64,000 nucleotides of DNA from CALDTK01 sp965213735 (GTDB lineage: Bacteria; Bacteroidota; Bacteroidia; Chitinophagales; Saprospiraceae), in assembly GCA_965213735.1 (NCBI GenBank), contig CBDCAB010000006.1:1612001-1676000 (forward strand). Direction: 5' to 3'. Below the pieces are notes generated by a model. That model did not search any database. It saw nothing but the letters and a program-made list of their open reading frames with translations, and was not told where the DNA came from. This document shows, one piece after another, positions 50,501 to 59,553 of the stretch. How positions within the stretch are numbered: position 1 is the stretch's first letter; each line of letters begins with the position of its first letter. The position numbers and the translations under genes are program-made.

Positions 50501-53323
50501 ATGAAGTTAACTCTACGCGCTGCTAGCCTACTCGTATTGGTGATGTTTGCCGCTGTTTCCATTGGAAGCGCGCAAGTAACGCTGCGTGGGCAAGTCACAG
50601 ATGAGACGGGTGAGACTTTGATTGGGGCGAGCGTGCTGGTACTCGGTACGAGCTCCGGAAATATCACCGACCTCGATGGTAATTTTGAGGTGGAAGTGGT
50701 GTCGGTGCCGACTCGCCTGGTGGTGAGTTATGTGGGCTACAGCAACGATACCATCACTGTAGAAAACAGCAATCAGGTCATCGGCGTCGTGCTCGGCGAC
50801 AATGCTACGACCATGGTGACGGTGGAGGTGAAAGGTCGCCGTATTTCCGAGAAGCGGCAGCAGAGCGCGCTCACCATGGAAACCCTCGATAATATTGCCA
50901 TTAAGGAGACGCCGGCAGCTAATTTTTACGACGGTCTCGGAGCACTCAAGGATGTCGACCTAACAGCTGCTAGCCTCGGCTTTAAGATCATCAACACCCG
51001 CGGATTTAACTCCACCAATCCCGTCCGCTCGCTGCAAATCATTGATGGTGTGGATAATCAGAGCCCCGGCCTGAATTTTTCGCTCGGCAATTTTTTGGGG
51101 GCGAGCGATTTGGATGTGAATTCGGTCAACATCATCGTCGGAGCGAGTTCGGCTTTCTACGGTCCGAATGCCTTCAATGGTGTAATATCCATGGAGACCA
51201 AAGATCCATTTCTGCAGCAGGGTCTCAGCGCGACGGTAAAAGTTGGTGAGCGCCAGCTGGTTGAAGGTGGCTTTCGCTGGGCACAGGCGCTAGAAAACAA
51301 GGACGGGCGGGAGTTTTTTGCTTATAAGCTGAATGCTTACGGCTTTCAGGCCAATGATTGGGTGGCTGATAATTACTCAATGGTTGATAGCACCAGGAGT
51401 GAGGAAGACAATCCTGGAGGCTATGATGCGGTGAATATTTATGGGGATGAATTTGATCGCGGGAATGATCGTCCTGACATTGTAGGACTAAATAGTTTTC
51501 ACCGAAGAGGCTACCGGGAGATCGACTTAGTAGATTATGACGCGGAAAATTTTAAAGCAAGTGCCGCTTTCCACTTCCGGTTGAAGCCAGATCTGGAATT
51601 ATCCAGTCCGACAATCATTGCCTCCTCAAGCTATTCTACAGGTACGACGATTTATCAGGGTGACAATCGCTTTTCGCTGAGAGGTATCCAATTCTTTCAG
51701 CACAAGCTCGAGCTGACTAAGCGTGGCAACTATTTTCTGCGCGCTTATGTGACGCACGAAGACGCTGGCGAAAGTTATGATCCTTACTTCACAGCACTCG
51801 AATTGCAACGGCAGGCTCAGCCTGATGGCGATTTCTCAGCACGTTATCAAGGCATTTATCAAAGTCAAATTTTGGCACGTATTCGCCAAAGTTTTGCAGG
51901 CCAGATTCCGAAGATAACTAACTTTCCTAGAGATGATGGAAGTGGTTTTGATGCTGTCGCTTTCCAAGCAGCCTTGCGCAGCTTTGAAGAGAGCATCTCA
52001 GACAGCTTATTTCTCTACCACGACATCGTTAAAAATATCTTGGAGGAAAATCTACGGGACTACCCGGAGACATTGCCACGCTTCGAACCGGGCACTGCAC
52101 GCTTTGATTCGGCTTTTGATGCTATTACTTCACGCCTCAGCTCCGAGCCTGGAGGGACCCGATTTTTCGACAAGTCAGCGCTCGGCCACATCCACGGTGA
52201 GTACATGTTTAATGATCTGGTGAGTGGTAGAGCAACCTTAACTGATCTTGATCTAAGGCTAGGTGCCAACTACAGGATGTATGTGCCCAACAGCAAAGGA
52301 ACTGTTCTCCAGGATACGGCTGGCCGCGATATTAGCACCTACGAATATGGCGTGTATGGCGGGGGTACTGCAACGCTGGTTGATAACTGGAAACTCTCAG
52401 CTAGTGTGCGGCTGGATAAGAATAAAAACTTTGATTATCTGATATCGCCAGCAGCATCCATTGTATATAATCCTAACGAGACGACTACGCTTAGAGCCAG
52501 CTTTTCCAGTGCAATACGCAATCCCACACTTGCAGATCAATTCCTGTTTTACAATGTGGGCAGAGCTATTCTGCTGGGTAACCTCAATGGCATAGACAGC
52601 CTTATAACCGTCGAATCGTTCGTCGACCGCCTGAACACTGGCAATGATTCGTCTCTAGTATATTTCAATGTCGACCCTATCCGCCCTGAAAAGGTGAAGA
52701 CTGTGGAATTAGGATTTCGTACTACGCTGTTTGAGAAGCTATTTCTAGATGCTACCTACTACTATTCCTTCTATGAAGATTTTATAGGCTTTAACTTGGG
52801 CTTGCAAAGTCGGTTTATTCTTGGCTTCCCTCGTAACACACAAGCCTTTCGGGTTGCGGCCAATGCGCGCGATGTGGTGACTACTCAAGGCTTCTCCATC
52901 GGTGCTAACTACTATTTCGGAAATTATTTTGCTGCTAATGGCAATTATTCCTACAACATTTTAAACACGCAGTCAGATGATCCTATTATACCAGCCTTTA
53001 ACACGCCTGAGCACAAGTACAACCTAGGATTAGCAGCTCGTGATATTCCTGTCAATGTGTTCGGCAACACCCAGTCATTTGGATTTAATACGAACTACAA
53101 GTGGGTAGATGGGTTTCTATTTGAGGGATCACCGCAATTCACGGGATTCATTCCTGCCTATGGTTTGCTCGATGCACAAGTCAACTTAAAGATCGAACAG
53201 ATTAGCAGCACGTTCAAGATTGGCGCTAGTAATATTCTGGACAATCAAGTTTTCCAAACCTATGGAGGACCACGTGTAGGCCGACTTGCCTACGCATCTA
53301 TCCTCTTCGAATTTCGTAAATAA
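50501..53323 (+). CDS. TonB-dependent receptor with CarboxypepD_reg domain
   Basis: Outer-membrane TonB-gated transporter. 940 residues from MKLTLRAASL (an ATG at 50390 gives an unlikely leader). Signal peptide, CarboxypepD_reg-like domain (VTLRGQVTDETGETLIGASVLVLGTSSGNITDLDGNFEV, about 27-110), plug domain with FKIINTRGFNSTNPVRSLQIIDGVDNQSPGLNF and NIIVGASSAFYGPNAFNGVISMETKDP (about 150-235), and a beta-barrel ending GGPRVGRLAYASILFEFRK with a terminal aromatic strand. Not the SusC type (no SusD follows). It is 16 bp upstream of the T9SS-secreted hydrolase-fold gene; the two look cotranscribed and may share a substrate. Confidence 0.92.
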   Translation: MKLTLRAASLLVLVMFAAVSIGSAQVTLRGQVTDETGETLIGASVLVLGTSSGNITDLDGNFEVEVVSVPTRLVVSYVGYSNDTITVENSNQVIGVVLGDNATTMVTVEVKGRRISEKRQQSALTMETLDNIAIKETPAANFYDGLGALKDVDLTAASLGFKIINTRGFNSTNPVRSLQIIDGVDNQSPGLNFSLGNFLGASDLDVNSVNIIVGASSAFYGPNAFNGVISMETKDPFLQQGLSATVKVGERQLVEGGFRWAQALENKDGREFFAYKLNAYGFQANDWVADNYSMVDSTRSEEDNPGGYDAVNIYGDEFDRGNDRPDIVGLNSFHRRGYREIDLVDYDAENFKASAAFHFRLKPDLELSSPTIIASSSYSTGTTIYQGDNRFSLRGIQFFQHKLELTKRGNYFLRAYVTHEDAGESYDPYFTALELQRQAQPDGDFSARYQGIYQSQILARIRQSFAGQIPKITNFPRDDGSGFDAVAFQAALRSFEESISDSLFLYHDIVKNILEENLRDYPETLPRFEPGTARFDSAFDAITSRLSSEPGGTRFFDKSALGHIHGEYMFNDLVSGRATLTDLDLRLGANYRMYVPNSKGTVLQDTAGRDISTYEYGVYGGGTATLVDNWKLSASVRLDKNKNFDYLISPAASIVYNPNETTTLRASFSSAIRNPTLADQFLFYNVGRAILLGNLNGIDSLITVESFVDRLNTGNDSSLVYFNVDPIRPEKVKTVELGFRTTLFEKLFLDATYYYSFYEDFIGFNLGLQSRFILGFPRNTQAFRVAANARDVVTTQGFSIGANYYFGNYFAANGNYSYNILNTQSDDPIIPAFNTPEHKYNLGLAARDIPVNVFGNTQSFGFNTNYKWVDGFLFEGSPQFTGFIPAYGLLDAQVNLKIEQISSTFKIGASNILDNQVFQTYGGPRVGRLAYASILFEFRK

Positions 53324-53339
53324 CACAACAACCTTCAAC

Positions 53340-54953
53340 ATGAGACAGTTTCTACTCTTTCTTGCTCTTGCAGTCACCACGGCTGCACTAGCCCAAACGC
53401 GGTACATCGTGCCCGTTTTTGATGACGTCATGGTTACCGACACCGTACGCTTCCAAACAAACGTTTCGGTGCTACCGGTGGTCCTAAGTGGCGGAACTCA
53501 ACCTCCTGCTCCGCGTCCTACCTACTTCAAGGCCTATATGCCAGTTGGTGATAACGAGGATGAGCGCCCAGTCGTGATTCTCAATACCACCGGATCCTAC
53601 CTCCCACAGCTGATAGCCGGTGGCCTGTTCGGCAAAATTGACGACAGCGTTGTGGTCGAGACAGCTAAGCGATTTGCGCGTCTTGGCTACACCGCAATTA
53701 TTGCAGAATATCGTAAAGGTTGGAATCCAGCTGCGGACGATGTCAACGCACGCACTGGAAGTCTTCTTCAGGCCAGCTACCGCGGCATCCAAGACATACG
53801 CTCTCTTGCGCGCTACCTCCGCGGCACTATCGCAAACGACGGCAACCCGTATAGCATCGATGGCGACAAGATCATGGTCATGGGCTATGGTACAGGGGGC
53901 TACAACGCTTATAACAACAACTTCCTCGATGCTGTCAGCGATGTAAATACGCTTGACAAATTTATTGACACGCAGGGCAATCCGTTCCTCGACCCTCAAC
54001 TCTTTGGTGATCCCGATGGATTGATGCAGGCTGGACTCAACATTCCGCAAAACGTCGGCTTCTCCAGTGAGATACACTTTTCAGTAGGCGTTGGCGGCGC
54101 GATGGGTGATACCACGTGGGTAGATGCGGGCGATCCACCTTGCATTGGCATGCACTCGGTCAACGACCAACTTGCCCCCTTTGCGGTGGGTGACGTATTT
54201 GTGGTTGTCGATGATGAACCAATGTTCGTAATAAATGTGGCAGGTCCTCGTGCCACTATCGCTACTGCCAACCGCCTTGGCGTCAATGATGAGTTAGAGG
54301 CAGCCAATGACGTGCTCCGCCGTACAGGTGACTTCATTACCCTACGCTCAGAGGAACTCGAAGATGATGTCTTCACTACCCGCGATGGAGTTGTTACGAC
54401 TTTTTCAGTCGAGAACCTGTATCCATTCGTGTCCGATTTGAGCCGCAACATTGCTAACACCTACAATTACGTAGACTCGGCCACGCTGTCTGTGTTCGTA
54501 AATGGATTTAACCAGGCAACCGGTGATACTACCAGCACGCGCACGCGTCTGATGCGCGAGCGTGTTAACAATCCGAACATCACCAATCCCGCACGTGCTA
54601 AGATGGTGATCGACACCATTATGGGCTTTGTTACCCCCCGTGCGTTTGTTGCACTCGGCTTGGGTACTGCTGCAGATCTCGAGTTCGCCTTAGATGTTGT
54701 CGATATCGCGGCTGCAGATGTAGACTTCCGTGTTTTCCCGAACCCCACATCCGGTCTAGCCACCATTGAAGTGCGCGATGATGTGGAGCTTCAACTAGTT
54801 GTGCTTTACGACATGAACGGTCGCCGCGTAGCTCACTCTCAAGTTGCTGGCCACCGCTACGGCCTCGACGCAGGTAATCTCCCCACAGGTATGTACACCT
54901 TGATGATCCAGACAGATCATGGCGTACTTGCTGAAAGGATTTTAGTGGAATAA
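53340..54953 (+). CDS. T9SS-secreted alpha/beta-hydrolase-fold protein
   Basis: 537 residues. Signal peptide (to LAQ near residue 19), alpha/beta-hydrolase-like domain about 55-320 (RPVVILNTTGSYLPQ; FARLGYTAIIAEYRKGWNP; IQDIRSLARYLRGTIA; GDKIMVMGYGTGGYNAYNNNFL), and a Por-type sorting tail from about 462 (VDFRVFPNPTSGLATIEVRD...YDMNGRRV...LPTGMYTLMIQTDHGVLAERILVE). The nucleophile elbow reads GYGTGG where GxSxG is expected, so the canonical Ser is not there. Starts 16 bp after the TonB receptor; possibly a binding or degenerate esterase partner. Confidence 0.88.
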   Translation: MRQFLLFLALAVTTAALAQTRYIVPVFDDVMVTDTVRFQTNVSVLPVVLSGGTQPPAPRPTYFKAYMPVGDNEDERPVVILNTTGSYLPQLIAGGLFGKIDDSVVVETAKRFARLGYTAIIAEYRKGWNPAADDVNARTGSLLQASYRGIQDIRSLARYLRGTIANDGNPYSIDGDKIMVMGYGTGGYNAYNNNFLDAVSDVNTLDKFIDTQGNPFLDPQLFGDPDGLMQAGLNIPQNVGFSSEIHFSVGVGGAMGDTTWVDAGDPPCIGMHSVNDQLAPFAVGDVFVVVDDEPMFVINVAGPRATIATANRLGVNDELEAANDVLRRTGDFITLRSEELEDDVFTTRDGVVTTFSVENLYPFVSDLSRNIANTYNYVDSATLSVFVNGFNQATGDTTSTRTRLMRERVNNPNITNPARAKMVIDTIMGFVTPRAFVALGLGTAADLEFALDVVDIAAADVDFRVFPNPTSGLATIEVRDDVELQLVVLYDMNGRRVAHSQVAGHRYGLDAGNLPTGMYTLMIQTDHGVLAERILVE

Positions 54954-54978
54954 GCTTTTGCTAAAATCTTTAGCTTGG

Positions 54979-55019
54979 AAGAGCCCGTCAGTGAAAGCTG
55001 GCGGGCTCTTTCGCTTTTT
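54979..55019 (+). terminator. Rho-independent terminator after the secreted protein
   Basis: GAGCCCGTCAG pairs with CTGGCGGGCTC over a short GTGAAAG-type loop, followed by TTTCGCTTTTTGG. The stem is nearly perfect. Located about 25 bp after the stop. Confidence 0.85.
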
Positions 55020-55164
55020 GGTTGCCCGATTCTTGATTGGAGATTGATCGCGAAGCCAGGTAAGGGACAGCGATGAGGAGAATAGCTTGGTAATGTTGCA
55101 TTGGTCACATTGCTCAAGAGCAGTTGGGGGGTGATTTGTACATTGAACAGCAGCAATAAGGCAG

Positions 55165-55265
55165 CCTTCAGCGGTGGGAGCCTCCGGCGGGTGACCTGCG
55201 GCGCTAAAATGCCCGCGGCGCTGCAGATGGGACGCTAGGAGCCTCCGGCGGTCGGGCAGGCCTGT
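55165..55265. repeat. GC-rich GCCTCCGGCGG/GCCTGCGGCG word cluster
   Basis: Words such as GAGCCTCCGGCGG (twice) and CCTGCGGCGC occur here, matching words of the direct repeat at 19241-19325. The 975-bp spacer 54954-55929 otherwise holds only the terminator, hairpin A and the 82-bp repeats; no gene was recognised in it. Confidence 0.6.
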
Positions 55266-55291
55266 GGTTAAGGGTGAAGAGTCTGCCCTGT

Positions 55292-55364
55292 GGTACCCGA
55301 CGGACCTGATCAGTTGACTTATCTGTCTTTTAAAAACACATCAAGATCAGGTCCGTCGGGTACC
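55292..55364. repeat. Dispersed hairpin repeat A, copy 2
   Basis: The same perfect 20-base arms as 1948-2021, here separated by 33 bases of different sequence (containing TTTTAAAAA). Confidence 0.85.
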
Positions 55365-55484
55365 TGTGGTGTAGGTGCTGCTACGGAAGGTAGGCATAGC
55401 TTCGTGTCACTGAATGTTCGATCCAGACGTGCGGCAGTGACCTGCGGCAATGACGTGCCATCCAGACGTGCGGTAAGGCTTCAA

Positions 55485-55771
55485 CGGAATGAGCTACCCC
55501 AATGCCACGTATTCCGACACCGCTACAAGCTCAGGCAAATGCGGAAGGGTGGTACACTTTTCAGTTGAGATCTACAATTGCCCTCAGTCGCCGGGTAAAC
55601 CCAGGGCTCCGTATAACGAGGCCGCTATGCGGCTACCACACATCTCTCACGCAGCGGCGTCGTTTTCAGAGGGTAGGGTTTACCCAGAACGGAATGAGCT
55701 ACGCCAATGCCACGTATTCCGACACCGCTACAAGCTCAGGCAAATGCGCAAGGGTGGTACACTTTTCAGTT
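55485..55771 (+). repeat. 82-bp direct repeat, two copies
   Basis: Copies at 55485-55566 and 55690-55771 start CGGAATGAGCTAC and end CACTTTTCAGTT and differ at two bases by eye, period 205 bp. The 123-bp interval holds GGGTAAACCC and GGGTTTACCC words in inverted arrangement. Both copies have an open frame (SYANATYSDTATSSGK-like), but no start signal or homology was recognised. It may be a duplicated fragment of a lost gene. Confidence 0.8.
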
Positions 55772-55929
55772 AACATCTCCAGCAGCGCCTCAATGTTATA
55801 GCTCGCGGGCTTATCGCCAAAGCCTTACAATACTAGCTGCAACCTGATCCAGCGCTTGTGGTCAGGAGCTTGCCGAGGTATTTCCTTCCAGAGTAGTAAT
55901 TCTCCTTAATGTAATGTGCAGCGTGATGC

Positions 55930-56556
55930 TTAGCCTGATTGCAAATAGTCTAAATATTCTGCAATTGGCATTTCTTCGATCTCTTTATCAGTCCATTCAA
56001 GCTTAATGAGCTGGTAGGTTAGCTCTGAATAGAATTCATTATAGGCTCGCCATAGCCCTCCTGCACTTCGTGTAACTTCAAATTTGTTCTCGACAAGCCA
56101 ATTGCGCAAGGCAGTCACCAGGTGCTGCGGATTATGGTGGTGCGCCTTGGGGTCGGTGAAACTGATGTCCGACAGTGCCTTGTGGGCAGAGTATTGGTCA
56201 CCTTCGAGTACAAGTAATACCTTATGCATGTGGCCAGGCTGTGCAGAATATATTTTGCAGGCATAGTCAATGCCGAGTTCGAAAGGCATGTTTAGCCGAT
56301 AAAATTCGTCCTGCTGCTTAGCCTTTAGCCGACTTAAATCGTGAATACCGTACTTGGACTCTTCAATAAGCTCATGAATTTTTGCAAGGCGCCCCTCTCC
56401 GGCATTGCTGCGCTCGAGCGCAAGCCGAGGGCGTAGACCAACATACACAAGTACCCACAACATAGCCTTGAGCAACGGAAAGTATTCCGCATCAAAAGGA
56501 CAATTTACAAAGACATTCCTAGCGTATGCTCTTACGCTGCTTTGCTCGTAATCCAT
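55930..56556 (-). CDS. TIR/nucleoside-deoxyribosyltransferase-like protein
   Basis: 208 residues, no signal or membrane segment. ARNVFVNCPFDAEYFPLLKAMLWVLVYVGLRPRLALERSNAGEGRLAKIHELIEESKYGIHDLSR, then FYRLNMPFELGIDYACKIY, belong to a widespread uncharacterised family of Rossmann-like fold, in which NCPFD, a conserved D-SR and N-PFELG are the marks. FELG resembles the catalytic-Glu strand of TIR NADases and nucleoside deoxyribosyltransferases; assignment to that superfamily is inference. The ATG overlaps the upstream DUF2188 gene's 3' end by 25 bp. A defence role is possible, not shown. Confidence 0.7.
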   Translation of the reverse strand: MDYEQSSVRAYARNVFVNCPFDAEYFPLLKAMLWVLVYVGLRPRLALERSNAGEGRLAKIHELIEESKYGIHDLSRLKAKQQDEFYRLNMPFELGIDYACKIYSAQPGHMHKVLLVLEGDQYSAHKALSDISFTDPKAHHHNPQHLVTALRNWLVENKFEVTRSAGGLWRAYNEFYSELTYQLIKLEWTDKEIEEMPIAEYLDYLQSG

Positions 56557-56837
56557 TTTTGCACTGAGCCGTCTCGCTTGTGAACGATGATGTGTTTGTT
56601 TGTCGCTTTAAATTGCCGTGCAGCTCGCTCTGCCTCGGCCTTTGTGTCAAATACGCCCGATGCCCTCTCCGCACCGTGTTTGTGCACCGCCCACCTCTTG
56701 CCCTGCGCGGTGATGTGGTAAAATGTTGCATCCTTCATCGCCTCGAGCGGTACGCGCTTTGTTGGCAGAGGTTTGCGCCTAGAGCTAGTAGGCGAAGCTT
56801 TTGGGCGCAGTGCAGATGATTTTTTAGCTTTAGCCAT
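56532..56837 (-). CDS. DUF2188 domain protein
   Basis: 101 residues. Lys/Arg/Pro-rich N-terminus of about 40 residues (KSSALRPKASPTSSRRKPLP), then the DUF2188 fold FYHITAQGKRWAVHKHGAERASGVFDTKAEAERAARQFKATNKHIIVHKRDGSVQKW (about 45-97), an alpha/beta module of unknown function found in many bacteria. Directly upstream of and overlapping the TIR/NDT-like gene, implying a joint function or regulation (for example sensor, inhibitor or nucleic-acid-binding partner). Confidence 0.8.
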   Translation of the reverse strand: MAKAKKSSALRPKASPTSSRRKPLPTKRVPLEAMKDATFYHITAQGKRWAVHKHGAERASGVFDTKAEAERAARQFKATNKHIIVHKRDGSVQKWITSKAA

Positions 56838-56939
56838 AATTTTGGTCAGGTGGCTAATATAGTGATTTGCTGTCGCCTACCTGAACTGAAATACGACGCA
56901 TTTTCAGCTCTTGCTAGCCCTACACATGGTCTCCATGCC

Positions 56940-57968
56940 TCACCCGAGCGTAGTTAAAAACCCAATCACATCCACCCCATCCGCATAATCACCCAATCCC
57001 GGCCGCTGACCTTCACCTGGCATCACCGTCTCCAAAGCACCAACTGGCTTGGCACTCACAATAGCTTGAAGCTTCTCGCGCTGTGCATGCAAATCAATAG
57101 CCACATCAGCTAGATCAGAATAAAACTCGTAATGCAAGGTGGCCAGCCGACTCTGCAAAGCCTCAGCTTCGGTCAGCATAATCGAACCTGTCGCTAGAAA
57201 AGGCGTCTTGTTAATCGCAAACAGCGCGTAGTTGTAGTCGAAGTTATTCTTCCATTTCGAGTGGTTGGCTAGCTGCTTGTGGACGTGCAGAGCATCCAGT
57301 AGCGGCTCAAAGTCATAGCCCGACGGCACATACAGCTTCGCTACCGACCGGCAGCCTAAGCCAAAGTAGGCGAATACATCATCCGCAAGCGCGGCTAGTT
57401 GCTCAGCAGACTCATCACCATGGAGCACCGCCACGCTCACCCGATTGCCCCGCAAAATGTGCGGATACTTCCCAAAGTACTGCTCGAAATAACGCAAGGT
57501 ATTGTCAGATCCCGTAGCGATGACAGCATCAAAGCCTTTGAGCCGGTCCACAAACTGCGTGCGACCACTAAGAGCTGGCTCAAACTCTTCGAGCTTCTTG
57601 ACCAGGTGAGGCAACACGTAGGGGTCCTTCTCGCTCAGTTTGACCTGTGAGATATGGCCCGACATCAGCACACAGAGCCAGTCATGAAAACCGACCAGCG
57701 GAATGTTGCCGGCCATGACTAGACCTACAATCTTGGGATCTTTGCCTTCAGCAACCGGATAAGCAGCTAACCATATGGTAAGCTTTTTTGCATCTAGATA
57801 ATCCAGCGCAATAGCTTCTAGCATGCGCCACTGACTCGCCTCGGTAAGCCACTGATTGTGGTATCTAGATCGACTGACGTGGGCGCATAGTAGTTCGGGC
57901 CGCGAGTTTATGTACTCACGCAACTGAGTGAGCGCAGCAAGCTTATTGGAGAGCGGGATCGGAGTCAC
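56940..57968 (-). CDS. LuxC-like acyl-CoA reductase
   Basis: NADPH-dependent long-chain acyl-CoA reductase family (LuxC), 342 residues. IVGLVMAGNIPLVGFHDWLCVLMSGH near residue 82, KLSEKDPYVLPHLVKKL near 113, DAVIATGSDNTLRYFEQYFGKYPHILRGNRVSVAVLHG near 150, and FAYFGLGCRSVAKLYVPSGYD near 200 with the nucleophilic Cys. Common as a single gene in Bacteroidota, where the product is not established; no luxD/E partners in the window. First residue chosen at MTPIPL. Confidence 0.9.
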   Translation of the reverse strand: MTPIPLSNKLAALTQLREYINSRPELLCAHVSRSRYHNQWLTEASQWRMLEAIALDYLDAKKLTIWLAAYPVAEGKDPKIVGLVMAGNIPLVGFHDWLCVLMSGHISQVKLSEKDPYVLPHLVKKLEEFEPALSGRTQFVDRLKGFDAVIATGSDNTLRYFEQYFGKYPHILRGNRVSVAVLHGDESAEQLAALADDVFAYFGLGCRSVAKLYVPSGYDFEPLLDALHVHKQLANHSKWKNNFDYNYALFAINKTPFLATGSIMLTEAEALQSRLATLHYEFYSDLADVAIDLHAQREKLQAIVSAKPVGALETVMPGEGQRPGLGDYADGVDVIGFLTTLG

Positions 57969-58040
57969 TCTGCAAGAACGTCAGGGGAAACTAGAGGTTC
58001 GACCCCCCGCCTAACCTTCTCGAAAAAACCTAGTTTGACC

Positions 58041-58301
58041 TCAATCCGAGGAGCACCCGTCCTCAATGTATTCTCTTGAGATAAGTATGTCTCCCTCAGC
58101 TATAAAATGATCCCGTTCAGGATTATACCTTAACATTCTTAACCTGAAACCATGAGACTTAAGACTTTTTAATTCACATTTATCAATACCAAAACAGCTT
58201 CGACGATGATATAGGCGAATATCCACACTTCCCTGGGACAGGTCTGGACAGCAGGAGCTAAAGATGCAATAGAAGATGAAAAGGATAAATCGATGTGTCA
58301 T
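58041..58301 (-). CDS. Small lipoprotein of unknown function
   Basis: 86 residues. A hydrophobic N-terminus with lipobox-like IFSSCC (Cys 17/18) is followed by a short globular region with no recognised domain (RSCFGIDKCELKSLKSHGFRLRMLRYNPERDHFIAEGDILISREYI). A+T-rich compared with its neighbours, and near an IS3 element. Could be a real small gene or a remnant. Confidence 0.5.
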   Translation of the reverse strand: MTHRFILFIFYCIFSSCCPDLSQGSVDIRLYHRRSCFGIDKCELKSLKSHGFRLRMLRYNPERDHFIAEGDILISREYIEDGCSSD

Positions 58302-58422
58302 TGAGTTGAAAATATTCTTGTAACTACCGGGGACCCTAGATCACCACTGGTTTGGCCCCCTAATTATCGGACAATCGTCTAGTCGTGTTTGTGAGTTGGG
58401 TTGATGTTAGCATAGATTTGTG

Positions 58423-59553
58423 TCAGCAACAACTGGCTGACGGTGACTTTTGTACCGATGGCCTTTGGTGATCGGCGGGCCCGTCATCACTTTTTTTAGC
58501 AACAACTGGCTTCGGGTTCCTATTCCCCGATACCCCTACCCGTGGTGCTAAGGTATATCGCGGCACCTTTAGTTTGAACTTCTGCTGGCCTTTTTCATCA
58601 ATAGATGCACTTATGTTGCCAGCATCCCATTGCTGTTTAAACACACTGGGGGCAAGGCCTGCCGTCGACCCATGCACACGACAATCGTTGTACTTGCGGT
58701 AAAACTTTTGAATGTAGCCTTCCAGATGATCCAGCGTTGCAAACGAGCGATTCGTGACGCTTCTCGACAGGATGGCATGGAACGATTCGATGTGTCCGAC
58801 TCCAAAGCGGGGCCCCTCGACCCCATTTTGTCGTGGTGGTGTGTATGGATGTGTGAATACTTGACCGAGGTAGTTGGCCTCGAAAAAGTCCTGCACCAAC
58901 TGAGAGCTGAAGCGTGGATCATTGTCATTGCGGATCTGCACATGAACGCCACGCCGAAGTGTATCTGCGGCTTGTAGGTGCTCTTCGATGAGCTGCTCCC
59001 AGAGCCGTTTGACCTGAGGCCCTTTGATGGAGTAGGCAACATGCCAACCGATGATCTCGCGCGTAAACACGTCGATTACCGATAGCACCAATGCCTGTCG
59101 GCGATGTTGCTCAACGAACACAAACTTGATGTCCATTTCAAGTCCTTGCAGTGGCCCAACAGTGACGAAGCGTCTTCTATCAACACGGCTCTTGTCGCCT
59201 GGCGGGCGAGTGCGTTCGTGAAGTAGCTGTTCGCCCTTCATCAGGCGGTAGACTTTTTTACGGTTGATGATAAAGCCTTGGTTTTGCAGGTAGTTAGTCA
59301 TACTCCGATAGCCGTGGTGAAGATCCTTGTCTTGCGAGCGCTCCTTAATGATGTCTATCACTTTTTCATTAGACATCCTGGTCTCGACGAGTTGATCATT
59401 AGCGTCGAGTTGACGGCGCAGTGTCTGAGAACTAGCCTTACGACCGGCAGGTTGCCGTTGGACCGATGGTTTGTAGTAGTAGGCATGCCGCGTTAGCCCG
59501 GCAATTTTTAGCGCCTGGGCAAGTGGCAATCCCCTTTGGTAGTAGCTGCTCAC
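58423..59553 (-). CDS. IS3-family transposase OrfB (DDE integrase)
   Basis: Catalytic part of the transposase, 376 residues from a GTG overlapping the orfA stop (GTGA). HTH_21-like region (NEKVIDIIKERSQDKDLHHGYRSMTNYLQNQGFIINRKKVYRLMK, about 62-106) and rve-type DDE core: LEMDIKFV (Asp, near 138), QIRNDNDPRF (Asp, near 207), GHIESFHAIL (Glu, near 253). Between the second Asp and the Glu there is PPRQNGVEGPRFGVGHIESF, about nine residues longer than the usual PxxNGxxESF. The frame is open upstream in the -1 frame of orfA to an A8 run, so an OrfAB fusion by programmed frameshift is likely. Confidence 0.9.
   Translation of the reverse strand: MSSYYQRGLPLAQALKIAGLTRHAYYYKPSVQRQPAGRKASSQTLRRQLDANDQLVETRMSNEKVIDIIKERSQDKDLHHGYRSMTNYLQNQGFIINRKKVYRLMKGEQLLHERTRPPGDKSRVDRRRFVTVGPLQGLEMDIKFVFVEQHRRQALVLSVIDVFTREIIGWHVAYSIKGPQVKRLWEQLIEEHLQAADTLRRGVHVQIRNDNDPRFSSQLVQDFFEANYLGQVFTHPYTPPRQNGVEGPRFGVGHIESFHAILSRSVTNRSFATLDHLEGYIQKFYRKYNDCRVHGSTAGLAPSVFKQQWDAGNISASIDEKGQQKFKLKVPRYTLAPRVGVSGNRNPKPVVAKKSDDGPADHQRPSVQKSPSASCC

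Noticed and set aside
57990..58015. TTCGACCCCCC sequence resembling a tRNA T-arm
   Set aside because: No acceptor, D or anticodon stems could be built around it.
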